A stretch of 64,000 nt of DNA from Haemophilus influenzae (lineage in GTDB: Bacteria > Pseudomonadota > Gammaproteobacteria > Enterobacterales > Pasteurellaceae): assembly GCF_001457655.1 (NCBI RefSeq), contig NZ_LN831035.1, positions 1,826,646 through 1,890,645 on the forward strand. The letters are read 5' to 3'. Shown in pieces: positions 51,258 through 61,067 of the stretch (positions are counted from its first letter, which is position 1; the number at the start of each line of letters is the position of its first letter). A program made the position numbers and the translations under genes. Below the pieces are notes generated by a model. The model was not told the origin of the DNA, did not search any database, and saw only the letters and a program-made list of their open reading frames with translations.

Positions 51258-53126
51258 TTATTGTTGCACTTCATCATCTTGATTGATGAAAGAGTCATTT
51301 ACCTCAATTTTCGCTCTCTCACGTAATCCTTGTATTAACTGAACTTGTAATTCAGATTGATGACTACGCAATAATTGCATACCAAATTGCGACAATTCTT
51401 TTTCACTTAAACTGCCTTGTTCAACCTTATTCAAGGCAACAACAACCACATCGCCATTTGAATTATGCACCACTTGATAAAGAGCTTCATTTGATTTTGG
51501 TTTGGCAATTGAAAATATACCATTTGTTAAAATAGGATCTTTATTTTCACTTAACGTAAAAGTCTGCTCACTTGAGAAATTAATGCCATCTATTTTTGAT
51601 TCAGGGTTTTCACTTAATTTTTTCACTGCTTGTTGTGCTTTTTCATTAAGCACATTCTCAGCTTTCTGACGTTTTAAGAAAGTTTCAATATCGATTTTAG
51701 CCTCTTCTAAACTTTTTACGCCCTCTGCTTTGCGATCCAACACACGTACAATAATTGTGTGATAATCGCCTACATTAATTGGTTCAGAATTCATACCAAT
51801 ATTCGTGCTATCTGATTCAAATATTGTGTAAATAACATTAGGGAAATTTAATCCAGCTGGCACATTTTGACGAGAAAAATATCCGCTCTCTTGAACCTTA
51901 ACACCTGCTGCTTGTGCTGCAGTATTAAGAGACTTACTGTCTTCAAAAGCCTTATCACTCGCTTGTTTTTCTAAAGAAAAATAACGACTCTCCATCAAAG
52001 ATTTACGAACTAAATCTGCAATTTGAGCTTTCACATTCTCTAAACTTTGCGCTTTACGTTCTTGCACTAACACAATATGGTAATTGCCGTCCACATTGAT
52101 TGGTTGGCTATATTGCCCTACCTGCAATGCAGCTGCGGCATCTTCAAAGGCTTTTGGTAATTCATTCGCATTTACCCAGCCTAAATCCCCGCCATTCTCG
52201 CCAGAAATTTTATCCAAAGATTTCGTTTTAGCGACATCAGCGAAATTTGCCCCTTTCTGTAATTCCTCATAAACCACTTTCGCATCTTGTTCATTTGCAA
52301 ATTGAATATGTGCTAAACGCTGAGTCATAAATTGTGCTTTATTATCTTGATAATATTGTGCAATTTCTATATCTGTAACTTGAAGATTTTTACTTATGTT
52401 ATCTGCAGAAAGATCAATATACTGAACTTTAACCTGCTCTGGCTGAACAAAAGATTTTTGATTAGCTTCATAATAAGTTTTGATTTCATCATCAGATACT
52501 GATTGTTTTGCCATTTCATCTGCAAGAGATAAAGTTGCTAAACGAGCTAAACGCTTTTGAAAGAAAATTTCTGCACTATTTTTTACTTGAGCAGGAACAA
52601 TAAATTCACTGTTAGCAACGCCATTTTGTATTTGTTCAAGAGGTAACGAAGCACGTAAAATTGAAGCGTAACCATCTGACGTTAAATGATTTTGTTGTAA
52701 TATTCGTTGATAAACAGAATTATCAAATTTACCCTTTACTTGAAAATTAGGATCAGTCACGATTGCACGTTTAATCATTTCATCACTCACGCCTAATTTT
52801 AATTCTTTAACATATTGGCGAAGTAATTCTTGATCAATCATTAGATTAACGATGTTTTGACGAAGTGCGGTAACAAATTCAGGAGAATCTGACTGACCCA
52901 TAAACGCCTCTCCCTCACGTTGTGCGCGTATTTCAAATTCTTGATTATAGCGATTTAAAAAATCTTGTTGAGAAATCACTTCGCCGTTCACTTTTGCCGC
53001 ATAAGTATCATTTGAGCTAAAAAGATAGCCAGACATTCCACCAACTAAAAACGATACAGTAATCAAACCTAAGATAAATTTAGAAATCTTTGAGTTTGTT
53101 AAATTGTGCATTTTTTCAATTAACAT
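51258..53126 (-). CDS. ppiD: Periplasmic chaperone/isomerase PpiD
   Basis: A 622-residue protein with an N-terminal membrane anchor (residues about 13-33), SurA-like N-terminal region, and one parvulin domain (residues about 264-355, with GGDLGWV and LPKAFEDA), then a long C-terminal chaperone part. It assists folding of proteins emerging from SecYEG. The parvulin domain of PpiD is often catalytically weak. Confidence 0.94.
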   Translation of the reverse strand: MLIEKMHNLTNSKISKFILGLITVSFLVGGMSGYLFSSNDTYAAKVNGEVISQQDFLNRYNQEFEIRAQREGEAFMGQSDSPEFVTALRQNIVNLMIDQELLRQYVKELKLGVSDEMIKRAIVTDPNFQVKGKFDNSVYQRILQQNHLTSDGYASILRASLPLEQIQNGVANSEFIVPAQVKNSAEIFFQKRLARLATLSLADEMAKQSVSDDEIKTYYEANQKSFVQPEQVKVQYIDLSADNISKNLQVTDIEIAQYYQDNKAQFMTQRLAHIQFANEQDAKVVYEELQKGANFADVAKTKSLDKISGENGGDLGWVNANELPKAFEDAAAALQVGQYSQPINVDGNYHIVLVQERKAQSLENVKAQIADLVRKSLMESRYFSLEKQASDKAFEDSKSLNTAAQAAGVKVQESGYFSRQNVPAGLNFPNVIYTIFESDSTNIGMNSEPINVGDYHTIIVRVLDRKAEGVKSLEEAKIDIETFLKRQKAENVLNEKAQQAVKKLSENPESKIDGINFSSEQTFTLSENKDPILTNGIFSIAKPKSNEALYQVVHNSNGDVVVVALNKVEQGSLSEKELSQFGMQLLRSHQSELQVQLIQGLRERAKIEVNDSFINQDDEVQQ

Positions 53127-53317
53127 TCTATAACCCTTGTTATAAATATAAAAATTTTCCCGATTATAATCTAAACGTAAAAAATTAGCATCTTAAAAAG
53201 TGAAAACACCTAGTTCGTAAAGCAAGCTAATACTAATTTCTGTCAACAAGACCCTACCAAATATTGCCGCTTTTGATTTGAATTTTTGCCCAAGAAAATG
53301 ACCGCACTTTATCCTTC

Positions 53318-54676
53318 CTATTTTCCAATGCAGAAAGAACTAAAAATACTGCCGAGTAAATCATCGGATGTGAATTGACCCGTAATTTCACTTAAATAGC
53401 TTTGAACTAAGCGTAATTCTTCCGCTAAAAGTTCTCCTGCGTGAAATTCTGTAAGTTGAACCAAACCGATTTGTAAATGCTCTGCGGCTTTATCCAACGC
53501 ATCTAAATGACGGCGGCGAGCTAAAAAGCCTCCTTCCATGCCTGTTTGGAAACCCATTGCTTGTTTCAAATGTTCACGTAAAAGTTTTACGCCATCATGC
53601 GTTTGAGCGGAAAGACTAATCATTTGATAACCGCCCTGTTCGCTTTCACTTGCTTGTTCGCCATTTAAATCAATTTTGTTTCGAACAATAGTAACTGGCA
53701 AGGTTGAGGGTAATTTTGCTAAAAATTCTGACCGCACTTTGCTTAAATCTACACTTTCAGGATCGCTACTATCTAACATTAAAATAATACGATCGGCTTG
53801 TTCAATCTCTGTCCAAGCACGAGAAATCCCAATACGCTCTACTTCATCGGTTGCATCTCGAAGACCTGCGGTATCAATAATATGCAATGGCATACCGTCA
53901 ATATGAATATGCTCACGCAATACATCACGGGTTGTACCTGCAATATCCGTGACGATAGCCGCTTCGCGACCAGCAAGCGCATTAAGCAAGCTCGATTTAC
54001 CTGCATTCGGACGACCAGCAATCACGACTTTCATCCCCTCACGTAAAATAGAACCTTGTTTAGCTTCAGCACGAACATCTTCCAACTGATTAATAATACC
54101 GCGTAAGTTTGCTTCAATTTTTCCATCTGCCAAGAAATCAATTTCCTCATCAGGAAAGTCAATGCTTGCTTCTACATAAGTACGTAAATAAATCACAGAA
54201 TCAACCAATTCATTTACTTTTTTAGAAAACTCGCCTTGTAAGGATTTCAATGCTGAGCGTGCCGCTTGTTCTGATGTTGCATCAATTAAATCTGCAATGG
54301 CCTCTGCTTGAGCAAGATCCAATTTATCATTCAAAAAAGCTTGTTCAGAAAACTCGCCTGGTCTCGCCAAACGTATTCCGTCAATTTGTAAAATACGTTT
54401 GAGTAATAAATCTAATACAACCTGCCCACCGTGACCTTGCAATTCCAACACATCCTCACCAGTAAATGAATTTGGCGATTTGAAATAAAGCGCAATCCCT
54501 TGATCTAAAATAGTGCCATCAGCATCTTTAAAAGGAAGATAATCTGCCATTCTTGGCTTAGGGCATTTACCTAATATAGCTTGAGCAACTTTTGTTGCTA
54601 AAGGCCCTGAGACCCTTAAAATCCCAATACCACCACGACCTGGCGCAGTAGCTTGAGCAACGATTGTTTCTTTCAT
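53318..54676 (-). CDS. mnmE: tRNA modification GTPase MnmE
   Basis: A 452-residue protein with an N-terminal folate-binding domain, a central G domain ([23 protein letters not shown]) and the invariant C-terminal CIGK. With MnmG it makes the cmnm5U34 modification of certain tRNAs. It lies downstream of yidC as in many relatives, but the two are separated by 392 bp of palindromic repeats. Confidence 0.97.
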   Translation of the reverse strand: MKETIVAQATAPGRGGIGILRVSGPLATKVAQAILGKCPKPRMADYLPFKDADGTILDQGIALYFKSPNSFTGEDVLELQGHGGQVVLDLLLKRILQIDGIRLARPGEFSEQAFLNDKLDLAQAEAIADLIDATSEQAARSALKSLQGEFSKKVNELVDSVIYLRTYVEASIDFPDEEIDFLADGKIEANLRGIINQLEDVRAEAKQGSILREGMKVVIAGRPNAGKSSLLNALAGREAAIVTDIAGTTRDVLREHIHIDGMPLHIIDTAGLRDATDEVERIGISRAWTEIEQADRIILMLDSSDPESVDLSKVRSEFLAKLPSTLPVTIVRNKIDLNGEQASESEQGGYQMISLSAQTHDGVKLLREHLKQAMGFQTGMEGGFLARRRHLDALDKAAEHLQIGLVQLTEFHAGELLAEELRLVQSYLSEITGQFTSDDLLGSIFSSFCIGK

Positions 54677-54702
54677 ATAAAACCTATTATTGTCTGGGGA
54701 AC

Positions 54703-55016
54703 TACTACCTAGGGTAGGTATACCCTAGGTTTATCCCAGTGCTACCCTTTGGGGTAGAGCTTGACGTTCCCCAAAGGGGAACTATTATTACTATAATCAA
54801 CCGTGGGTATACTTACCCACGGTTGATTGCCTAGGGTAGGTATACTACTACCTAGGGTAAGTATACCCTAGGTTTATCCCAGTGCTACCCCTTTGGGGTA
54901 GAGCTTGACGTTCCCCAGAGGGGAACTATTATTACTATAATTAACCGTGGGTATACTTACCCACGGTTGATTGCCTAGGGTAGGTACACACTACCTAGGG
55001 TAGGTATACCCACGGC
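54703..55016. repeat. Tandem array of nested palindromes between mnmE and yidC
   Basis: Two full units and a third partial unit with a period of 143-144 bp (CCTAGG starts at 54708, 54851 and 54994). Each full unit contains four hairpins: CCTAGGGTA/TACCCTAGG; CTACCC/GGGTAG; GTTCCCC/GGGGAAC; and a 15-bp stem AATCAACCGTGGGTA with loop TACT. CCTAGG occurs seven times in 292 bp. The arms differ by single changes (one C inserted; AAA to AGA loop; one G-T pair). No ORF is supported within it. Confidence 0.92.
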
Positions 55017-55028
55017 AGTAAAATAAAG

Positions 55029-55055
55029 AAAAGGCACATTCCGTGCCTTTCTTTT
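55029..55055 (-). terminator. Terminator of yidC
   Basis: Arms AAAAGGCAC and GTGCCTTT around ATTCC. On the minus strand it is followed by TTCTTTATTT, 14 bp past the yidC stop. It precedes the palindrome array. Confidence 0.8.
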
Positions 55056-55068
55056 TGCCTGTTCGTGA

Positions 55069-56694
55069 CTATTTCTTACGAGAATGCAACCCTTTTTTCT
55101 CTAATCCACGATAAATTAATTGCTGTTGGGCGATAGTGATCAAGTTAGATACTAACCAGTATAATACCAAGCCTGATGGGAACCACAAGAAAAAGAACAT
55201 AAAAACTAATGGCATAAAATTCATTACTTTTTGTTGTGTTGGGTCAGTTACTGGTGTTGGAGACATTTTTTGCAACAAGAACATTGAGATACCCATTAAA
55301 ATAGGGAGAATGTAATAAGGATCTTGTGCCGATAAGTCTTGGATCCAACCAAAGAATGGTGCATGACGTAATTCAACGGCTTCTAAGAACGTCCAGTATA
55401 ATGCGATAAAAATTGGCATTTGAAGAAGAATTGGCAAACAACCACCAAGTGGATTTACTTTTTCCTCTTTATAAAGTTTCATCATTTCTTGGCTCATACG
55501 TTGGCGATCATCTCCAAAACGTTCACGCATTTCTTGCATTTTCGGTTGCAAAATACGCATTTTAGCCATTGAAGTATATTGTGCTTTTGTAAGAGGATAT
55601 AAAATTGCTTTCACTACAATTGTTACACAGATAATCGCTAAACCCCAGTTAGACACAATCCCTTGAATAAAGGTTAATAACCAGAATAACGGTTTAGCAA
55701 TAAACCAAGCCCAGCCATAATCAACGGTTAAATCTAAATTATTTGCGACAGTTGCCATTTGATTTTGAAGTTTCGGGCCAGTCCACAATGAACTTGTAAT
55801 CGTCTCTTGGCTACCACTAGGAATAGTGACAACAGGACCACGATAACCAATTGATGCAACATTATTTTTACTATCTGTAATTGTGTAAAGTTGATTATTT
55901 ACATCTTGATTTGGGATCCACGCAGAAACGAAATAATGTTGTAACACTGCAACCCAACCAGCTTTAGTATCAATAGAAAGATTATTATCTTGCATATCAG
56001 CAAAACTATATTTTTTATAGTTAGTTTCTGAAGAAGAATATGCACCGCCAGTATAAGTAGGCATTGCAACATTACCAGAGCTTTCAATAATAGAATGCTT
56101 CAATTGACCATAAGGCTCCACTTCAATGGCTTGACCACTTTGGTTATCAATCTTGTAATCTACGCCTAAATCGTAGCTACCACGTTTTAATACGAAGATT
56201 TTTTGATAAGTTACGCCATCTTTTTCAAAAAGAAGCGGTACAGAAAGAGATTCTTGACCCTCTGCTAATTTAAAATTATCGCCTTCAATTTGATATTGCG
56301 CACGACCAGAACGAGTATCAATACCGTTTTTACCAATTAAACCACTTTGCGCAATATAAATATGCTCTTTAGTATCTTTTAATAATTCAAACGGTGTTTT
56401 TGAATCCAATTCTGCATCATATTTTAATAATTCAGAGCTAATTACATCGCCACCCAATGTATCAATTTTCAAACGGAACACATCGTTTTCAAGAGTAATA
56501 ATACGACCACGAGTTTGAGAATCAGCTATGGCTTGTGAATTAGAAGGGGAACTTGCCGGAACGTCAGAAGTGGCAGTTATTGAAGTTGTTTGTTCAGTTT
56601 GCACAGGTGGATTTTTATCCAACTGCCATTGCTGATAAACAAGGAAAGAAATAAAAATCAGTGCAAGCACTAATAGGCTACGTCTTGAGTCCAT
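55069..56694 (-). CDS. yidC: Membrane protein insertase YidC
   Basis: A 541-residue protein with an N-terminal membrane helix, a large beta-sandwich periplasmic domain (about residues 30-340) and five C-terminal membrane helices containing the insertase groove. Key segments are [15 protein letters not shown] and the [10 protein letters not shown] region. It works alone or with SecYEG to insert membrane proteins. It overlaps yidD by one base. Confidence 0.97.
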   Translation of the reverse strand: MDSRRSLLVLALIFISFLVYQQWQLDKNPPVQTEQTTSITATSDVPASSPSNSQAIADSQTRGRIITLENDVFRLKIDTLGGDVISSELLKYDAELDSKTPFELLKDTKEHIYIAQSGLIGKNGIDTRSGRAQYQIEGDNFKLAEGQESLSVPLLFEKDGVTYQKIFVLKRGSYDLGVDYKIDNQSGQAIEVEPYGQLKHSIIESSGNVAMPTYTGGAYSSSETNYKKYSFADMQDNNLSIDTKAGWVAVLQHYFVSAWIPNQDVNNQLYTITDSKNNVASIGYRGPVVTIPSGSQETITSSLWTGPKLQNQMATVANNLDLTVDYGWAWFIAKPLFWLLTFIQGIVSNWGLAIICVTIVVKAILYPLTKAQYTSMAKMRILQPKMQEMRERFGDDRQRMSQEMMKLYKEEKVNPLGGCLPILLQMPIFIALYWTFLEAVELRHAPFFGWIQDLSAQDPYYILPILMGISMFLLQKMSPTPVTDPTQQKVMNFMPLVFMFFFLWFPSGLVLYWLVSNLITIAQQQLIYRGLEKKGLHSRKK

Positions 56695-56954
56695 TATTTT
56701 TTCTCATCATTATTATTGGTTTTTGGTGGAACAGGATCGAATCCACCTGCGTTTAAAGGATGGCATTTTAATACACGTTTCAGCGTAAGCCAACCACCTT
56801 TTAATAATCCGTGTGTTTTTAATGCTTCAATACCATAGCAAGAACAAGTAGGCACAAACCGACAACGAGCCCCAATAAACGGACTAATCATAATTTGATA
56901 AAGACGGATAATCTTAATTAAGATTTTTGTGCCAAGCGAATGTGTCTCTGCCAT
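56694..56954 (-). CDS. yidD: Membrane insertion efficiency factor YidD
   Basis: An 86-residue protein with an amphipathic N-terminal helix and the invariant cysteine-containing [16 protein letters not shown] and GFDPVP segments. It associates with YidC. It overlaps rnpA by 37 bp and yidC by 1 bp, the conserved rpmH-rnpA-yidD-yidC order. Confidence 0.95.
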   Translation of the reverse strand: MAETHSLGTKILIKIIRLYQIMISPFIGARCRFVPTCSCYGIEALKTHGLLKGGWLTLKRVLKCHPLNAGGFDPVPPKTNNNDEKK

Positions 56955-57277
56955 AATTTTTCGAGTATTTGTGCAAATGCACTATTGTCGAGTTTTCCAA
57001 TACCATTTTTAGCTACAAAAACAAAATCATAAGCAGGCAAGCGATGCTGTGATAAACGAAAACTTTCTCGTACTAAGCGTTTAATTCGATTACGCTCGTG
57101 GGCGCGTTTTAAATGTTTTTTAGCAACGGTCAAACCTAAACGCGGATGTTCAAGATTATTTTTTCTAGCAAGGATTGTAATTTCGGGAGTACTAGCTCTG
57201 AATGGCTGTTCGAAAACATTTTTGAATTGAATGGGAGTTAATAAACGTAACTCCCTTGAAAAGTTCAGCTTAACCAC
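56918..57277 (-). CDS. rnpA: Ribonuclease P protein component
   Basis: A 119-residue basic protein assisting the RNase P RNA in tRNA 5' processing. The RNR signature is seen in [15 protein letters not shown]. The start is a GTG, 12 bp after the rpmH stop. The 37-bp overlap with yidD is conserved among gammaproteobacteria. Confidence 0.96.
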   Translation of the reverse strand: MVKLNFSRELRLLTPIQFKNVFEQPFRASTPEITILARKNNLEHPRLGLTVAKKHLKRAHERNRIKRLVRESFRLSQHRLPAYDFVFVAKNGIGKLDNSAFAQILEKLWQRHIRLAQKS

Positions 57278-57289
57278 TAAGAATTGTGA

Positions 57290-57424
57290 TTACGCAGATA
57301 AACTTTTACGACCTTTAGCACGGCGACGTGCTAAAACTTGACGGCCATTTTTAGTTGCCATACGAGCACGGAAACCGTGAGTACGACTACGTTTTAATAC
57401 AGAAGGTTGAAATGTACGTTTCAT
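57290..57424 (-). CDS. rpmH: 50S ribosomal protein L34
   Basis: A 44-residue, highly basic protein beginning [19 protein letters not shown] and ending GRKSLSA, an unmistakable L34. Too short for the usual ORF threshold. It heads the rpmH-rnpA-yidD-yidC operon, behind a consensus promoter. Confidence 0.98.
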
Positions 57425-57469
57425 TTTAATTTACCTAAATACAATTAAGAGTGAATAAAATAGGGTGCA

Positions 57470-57498
57470 ATTCTAGTCATAAAATGCGCGTTCGTCAA
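57470..57498 (-). promoter_or_regulatory. Sigma-70 promoter of rpmH
   Basis: On the minus strand TTGACG (57498-57493) and TAGAAT (57475-57470) are separated by 17 bp. It gives a leader of about 40 bases before the rpmH ATG. Confidence 0.82.
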
Positions 57499-57599
57499 AT
57501 AAGAAACGGAAATTTTTTAAAAAATTTCAAACTAATATTAAAAATATAGTGTATGCACTTTGACAATGTTAGAGATAACTCAACAGTTAGTTTACAACC

Positions 57600-59060
57600 T
57601 TAAAATATTTTTCCAATTTCGAGATAAATTCTATTTTTATCATAACGATAAAAAGCATGATTACTAGTGGATTTTTGATAATCCCACGATAATTTAGGTG
57701 TTAGTCCCATAAAATGTATATTTCGATGCCATAAAGTAATTGTGGTTGTGTATTCACGATTTTTTTGCTGTATCCCAATCAAATCTTTCTCTCTATACAC
57801 TCGATTGGCATAACTAAAAGTAAGACGTGATGAAATACCATAAGACCAATCCTGCCCCCAACCAAGTCTCAATGTCTTTTGTTGATAAGCATTATCTAAT
57901 GCTTGTGTATTTTCTCGATGAAAATCCATTCCAACAAACCAAAATTGAGTACTTTTAGGCAAATAAAATAATGTTGATGAAATGAAATAATAATTACCAT
58001 CTAAATGTTTTCGGATTTTATAACGAGATTCTCCATACTCAAGTGCGGTAGAAATTTGCCAAGTTTTACTTAGCCAATCTACGTTTTCTAAACGAATACC
58101 CAATTTATCCGCATATTGCTTCATTGTATTCGTTCCAGAGCTACCGCCTGCATACCAACGCTTTTCTTGAAAAGGAAACAACGAGACTTCAACTAAGGCA
58201 GTTTGATAACCTAAACCACCACCTATACGAAAAGTAGCCTCATTGTATTTTTTATTATCCCAATAATATTTTCCATTCCCATTAAACATAGTTTTACTAA
58301 AAAAATGATCTGCCCATGGCCATTTTTTTTCTACTGATAAAGAATACCCTACCCCCTTCCCACTTTCTTTTTCCCAAGCGGTCCAATTACCAATTTTTGT
58401 GCCACTTTTTGGAGCGTTATTCAAATTATCATCATTTAAAAAATTTAAGCCTACTTGCCATATCCATTGATTCCGCTGATTTAGTGTTAAAAGATACTGA
58501 TCAATAACACCTAAAAATTTTTCATCATCTACCTCTGTACGTAATTTTTCAAATTGAATTTTGGCAGATTCATTTTCATAGTTAAAAAATAGGGCTTGAG
58601 CTAATTGATAACGCAAAGGTAGTAAAGATGCCTCTAGAGCGAATAATTCACGATAATAAGCAATAGATTGAGTTAAATCACCTTGTTCACGAGCTTCAAT
58701 AGCCTTTGCCCAAGTGAGTAAGAAATTATCTTGCTGAGGAAATTGTTTATATAGTGGTAATAACAGTTGAACTGCCTGAGTGTTATTTTGATATAAAGCA
58801 AGAATTAACCCACGCAAAACAAGTCTTGGATGTTGTGCTAATTCGCTTTTGGAAAGAGAAATAATATGCCTATTTGGTATTTCTTTCTTAGGCATAGAGG
58901 AAAAAGAGGAGGTTTTTAATTCCGCACTTTGAATCGTATTTGTCAATGTATCATTTTTAGGACGTGCAACATCTGCCCAAGCTATATTCGTTAATGATAA
59001 GCCTATTAATGATAAGCCTATTAATGATAAGAAAGAAATTTGTTTTACGCCATTTTTCAT
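57600..59060 (-). CDS. Surface lipoprotein assembly modulator (Slam, DUF560)
   Basis: A 486-residue exported protein. After a signal peptide ending AWA comes a helical, tetratricopeptide-like region (residues about 70-200, with QAVQLLLPLY and EQGDLTQSIAYYRELF), then a 14-strand-type beta-barrel ending in an aromatic-rich YLEIGKIF. This is the Slam architecture, which moves lipoproteins such as TbpB to the outer face of the outer membrane. Divergent from tbpB, 96 bp away, so TbpB is its likely client. Confidence 0.88.
   Translation of the reverse strand: MKNGVKQISFLSLIGLSLIGLSLTNIAWADVARPKNDTLTNTIQSAELKTSSFSSMPKKEIPNRHIISLSKSELAQHPRLVLRGLILALYQNNTQAVQLLLPLYKQFPQQDNFLLTWAKAIEAREQGDLTQSIAYYRELFALEASLLPLRYQLAQALFFNYENESAKIQFEKLRTEVDDEKFLGVIDQYLLTLNQRNQWIWQVGLNFLNDDNLNNAPKSGTKIGNWTAWEKESGKGVGYSLSVEKKWPWADHFFSKTMFNGNGKYYWDNKKYNEATFRIGGGLGYQTALVEVSLFPFQEKRWYAGGSSGTNTMKQYADKLGIRLENVDWLSKTWQISTALEYGESRYKIRKHLDGNYYFISSTLFYLPKSTQFWFVGMDFHRENTQALDNAYQQKTLRLGWGQDWSYGISSRLTFSYANRVYREKDLIGIQQKNREYTTTITLWHRNIHFMGLTPKLSWDYQKSTSNHAFYRYDKNRIYLEIGKIF
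58991..59031 (-). repeat. 15-bp tandem repeat in the Slam signal peptide
   Basis: TTAATGATAAGCCTA occurs twice, plus a third partial copy of 11 bases. On the coding strand it encodes repeated LSLIG units within the hydrophobic core of the signal peptide. Copy number changes keep the frame but change core length. Confidence 0.9.
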
Positions 59061-59090
59061 ATTTTATCCATATTCTTAAAAAACTCTAAC

Positions 59091-59133
59091 TTGACATTAT
59101 TACAAAAAAAGAACAATAATGCGAATTATTATC
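59091..59133 (+). promoter_or_regulatory. Promoter and Fur-like box of tbpB
   Basis: TTGACA (59091-59096) and AATAAT (59115-59120) with 18-bp spacing form the promoter. AATAATGCGAATTATTATC (59115-59133) matches the 19-bp Fur consensus at 15 positions and covers the -10. Iron repression of the transferrin receptor is well established in Neisseria and Haemophilus. This site is predicted from sequence only. Confidence 0.75.
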
Positions 59134-59156
59134 AATTTTGTATAAGTATTAATTCT

Positions 59157-61040
59157 ATGAAATCTGTTTCTCTTATCACTGGTGGACTTTCCTTTTTACT
59201 AAGTGCTTGTAGCGGGGGAGGTGGCTCTTTTGATGTAGATGACGTCTCTAATCCCTCCTCTTCTAAACCGCGTTATCAAGACGATACTTCAAGTTCAAGA
59301 ACAAAATCTAAATTGGAAAATTTGTCCATTCCTTCTTTAGGGGGAGGGATGAAGTTAGTTGCGCAAAATATACATCCTCACTCAAACAAAGAACCAAGCT
59401 TATTGAATGATTATAGTGTCTTAACTGACCTCTCTTTGATTATGAATGATGTTGAAAAGAACAATAAAAACGGGGGCCCCCCCCCTATTGGCTCAATTAA
59501 GGAACCTAATGCAAAATCAAAAGATCCTAATTCACAAAAATACGTTTATTCTGGTTTGTACTATATTGAGAATTGGAGATACTTTTCCAAACCCCAAGAA
59601 AAAGAAAAAAAAGCTTATTCTGGCTATTATGGTTATGCGTTTTATTATGGTAATAAAACTGCAACAAACTTGCCAGTAAGCGGGGTAGCTGAATACAAAG
59701 GAACTTGGGATTTCATCACTGCAACTAAAAATGGCCAAAAGTATTCTTTGTTCAGTAATTCTAGCGGTCTAGCTTATTCTAAACGTAGTGCTACTCGAGG
59801 AGATATTGATTTAGAAAACGGTGACGCGGGATTAACTAGTGAATTTACTGTCAATTTTGGTACGAAAGAGCTCACAGGTGGACTTTATTACCATTTACGT
59901 AAAACAAATGCTAATACATCACAAAATACAACACATAAACTCTACAATCTAAAAGCTAAAGTGTATAGCAACCGATTCAGGGGTAACGTTATTCCTGAAG
60001 AACCCACATCTACGGATCATCCCTTTACCAGCGAGGGAACATTAGAAGGTGGTTTTTATGGGCCTAACGGTGAAGAATTAGGAGGGAAGTTTTTAGCTGG
60101 CGATAACCGAGTTTTTGGGGTATTTAGTGCCAAAGAAACGGAAGAAACGTCAAAAAACCAAACATTATCCAGAGAAACCTTAATTGATGGCAAGCTAACC
60201 ACTTTTAAAACAACCGATGCAACAACCAGTACAACAACCAATACAGCAGCCAGTACAATAACTGATGCAGAAAACTTTAAGACGGAAGATATATCAAGTT
60301 TTGGTGAAGCTGATTACCTTTTAATTGACAATCAGCCTATTCCTCTTTTACCTGAAAATACTGATGATTTCATAACTAGTAAGCACCATGAGGTAGGAGG
60401 TAAACACTATAAAGTGGAAGCATGTTGCAAGAATCTAAGCTATGTGAAATTTGGTATGTATTATGAGGATAAAGATAAGAACAACAACAATGAAACAGGA
60501 CAATACCACCAATTTTTGTTAGGTCACCGTACTGCCAGTTCTCAAATTCCTACAATGGGAAACGTGAAATATCGCGGTAGTTGGTTTGGTTATCTGAGCG
60601 ATGGCGAGACATCTTACTCCACTACAGGAAATAAACGACAAGATAAAAGTGGTGTTTCTGTTTTTGATGTTGATTTTAACAAGAAAACATTAACAGGCGA
60701 ATTAAAACGAGACGATACTCAAAATACCGTATTTAGAATTAATGCAACCTTTCAAAGTGGTAAGAATGACTTCACTGGTACAGCAACCGCAAAAGATTTA
60801 GTAATAGATGGTAAAAATACACAAGACACATCTAAAGTCAATTTCACGGCAACAGTAAACGGGGCATTTTATGGACCTGATGCTTCTGAATTAGGCGGTT
60901 ATTTCACCTATAACGGAAAAAATCCTGCAGATAAAAATTCTGAAAGTTCCTCAGCCGTATCTTCACCATCCAATTCACCAAATGCAAGAGCTGCAGTTGT
61001 CTTTGGAGCTAAAAGACAAGTAGAAACAAACAAAAAGTAA
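59157..61040 (+). CDS. tbpB: Transferrin-binding protein B (surface lipoprotein)
   Basis: A 627-residue lipoprotein starting at 59157 with signal and lipobox LSAC, then a GGGG linker. Two lobes each end in a barrel with a repeat signature: GGFYGPNGEELGG in the N-lobe and GAFYGPDASELGG in the C-lobe. It captures iron-loaded human transferrin for TbpA. A reading from 59040 would run through the promoter and is rejected. It contains a G5C9 tract at 59472-59485, in frame here. 27 bp separate it from tbpA. Confidence 0.93.
   Translation: MKSVSLITGGLSFLLSACSGGGGSFDVDDVSNPSSSKPRYQDDTSSSRTKSKLENLSIPSLGGGMKLVAQNIHPHSNKEPSLLNDYSVLTDLSLIMNDVEKNNKNGGPPPIGSIKEPNAKSKDPNSQKYVYSGLYYIENWRYFSKPQEKEKKAYSGYYGYAFYYGNKTATNLPVSGVAEYKGTWDFITATKNGQKYSLFSNSSGLAYSKRSATRGDIDLENGDAGLTSEFTVNFGTKELTGGLYYHLRKTNANTSQNTTHKLYNLKAKVYSNRFRGNVIPEEPTSTDHPFTSEGTLEGGFYGPNGEELGGKFLAGDNRVFGVFSAKETEETSKNQTLSRETLIDGKLTTFKTTDATTSTTTNTAASTITDAENFKTEDISSFGEADYLLIDNQPIPLLPENTDDFITSKHHEVGGKHYKVEACCKNLSYVKFGMYYEDKDKNNNNETGQYHQFLLGHRTASSQIPTMGNVKYRGSWFGYLSDGETSYSTTGNKRQDKSGVSVFDVDFNKKTLTGELKRDDTQNTVFRINATFQSGKNDFTGTATAKDLVIDGKNTQDTSKVNFTATVNGAFYGPDASELGGYFTYNGKNPADKNSESSSAVSSPSNSPNARAAVVFGAKRQVETNKK
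59472..59485 (+). repeat. G5C9 homopolymer tract in tbpB
   Basis: Five G followed by nine C, encoding GGPPP at residues about 106-110 in the N-lobe. In frame at this length. Gain or loss of one C would truncate TbpB. Confidence 0.95.
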
Positions 61041-61067
61041 AAACAACCAAATAATGGAATACTAAAA

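Noticed and set aside
53676..54046. Plus-strand ORFs inside mnmE, and similar ones inside hrpA, ispH, tktA and dmsA
   Set aside because: Antisense shadows with no recognisable family and no binding sites.
54703..55016. CRISPR array or insertion sequence in the mnmE-yidC gap
   Set aside because: The whole 143-bp unit is repeated, not short repeats with unique spacers, and no transposase ORF is present.
59040..59156. N-terminal extension of TbpB
   Set aside because: It would cover the promoter and Fur-like box and bury the lipoprotein signal 39 residues inside.
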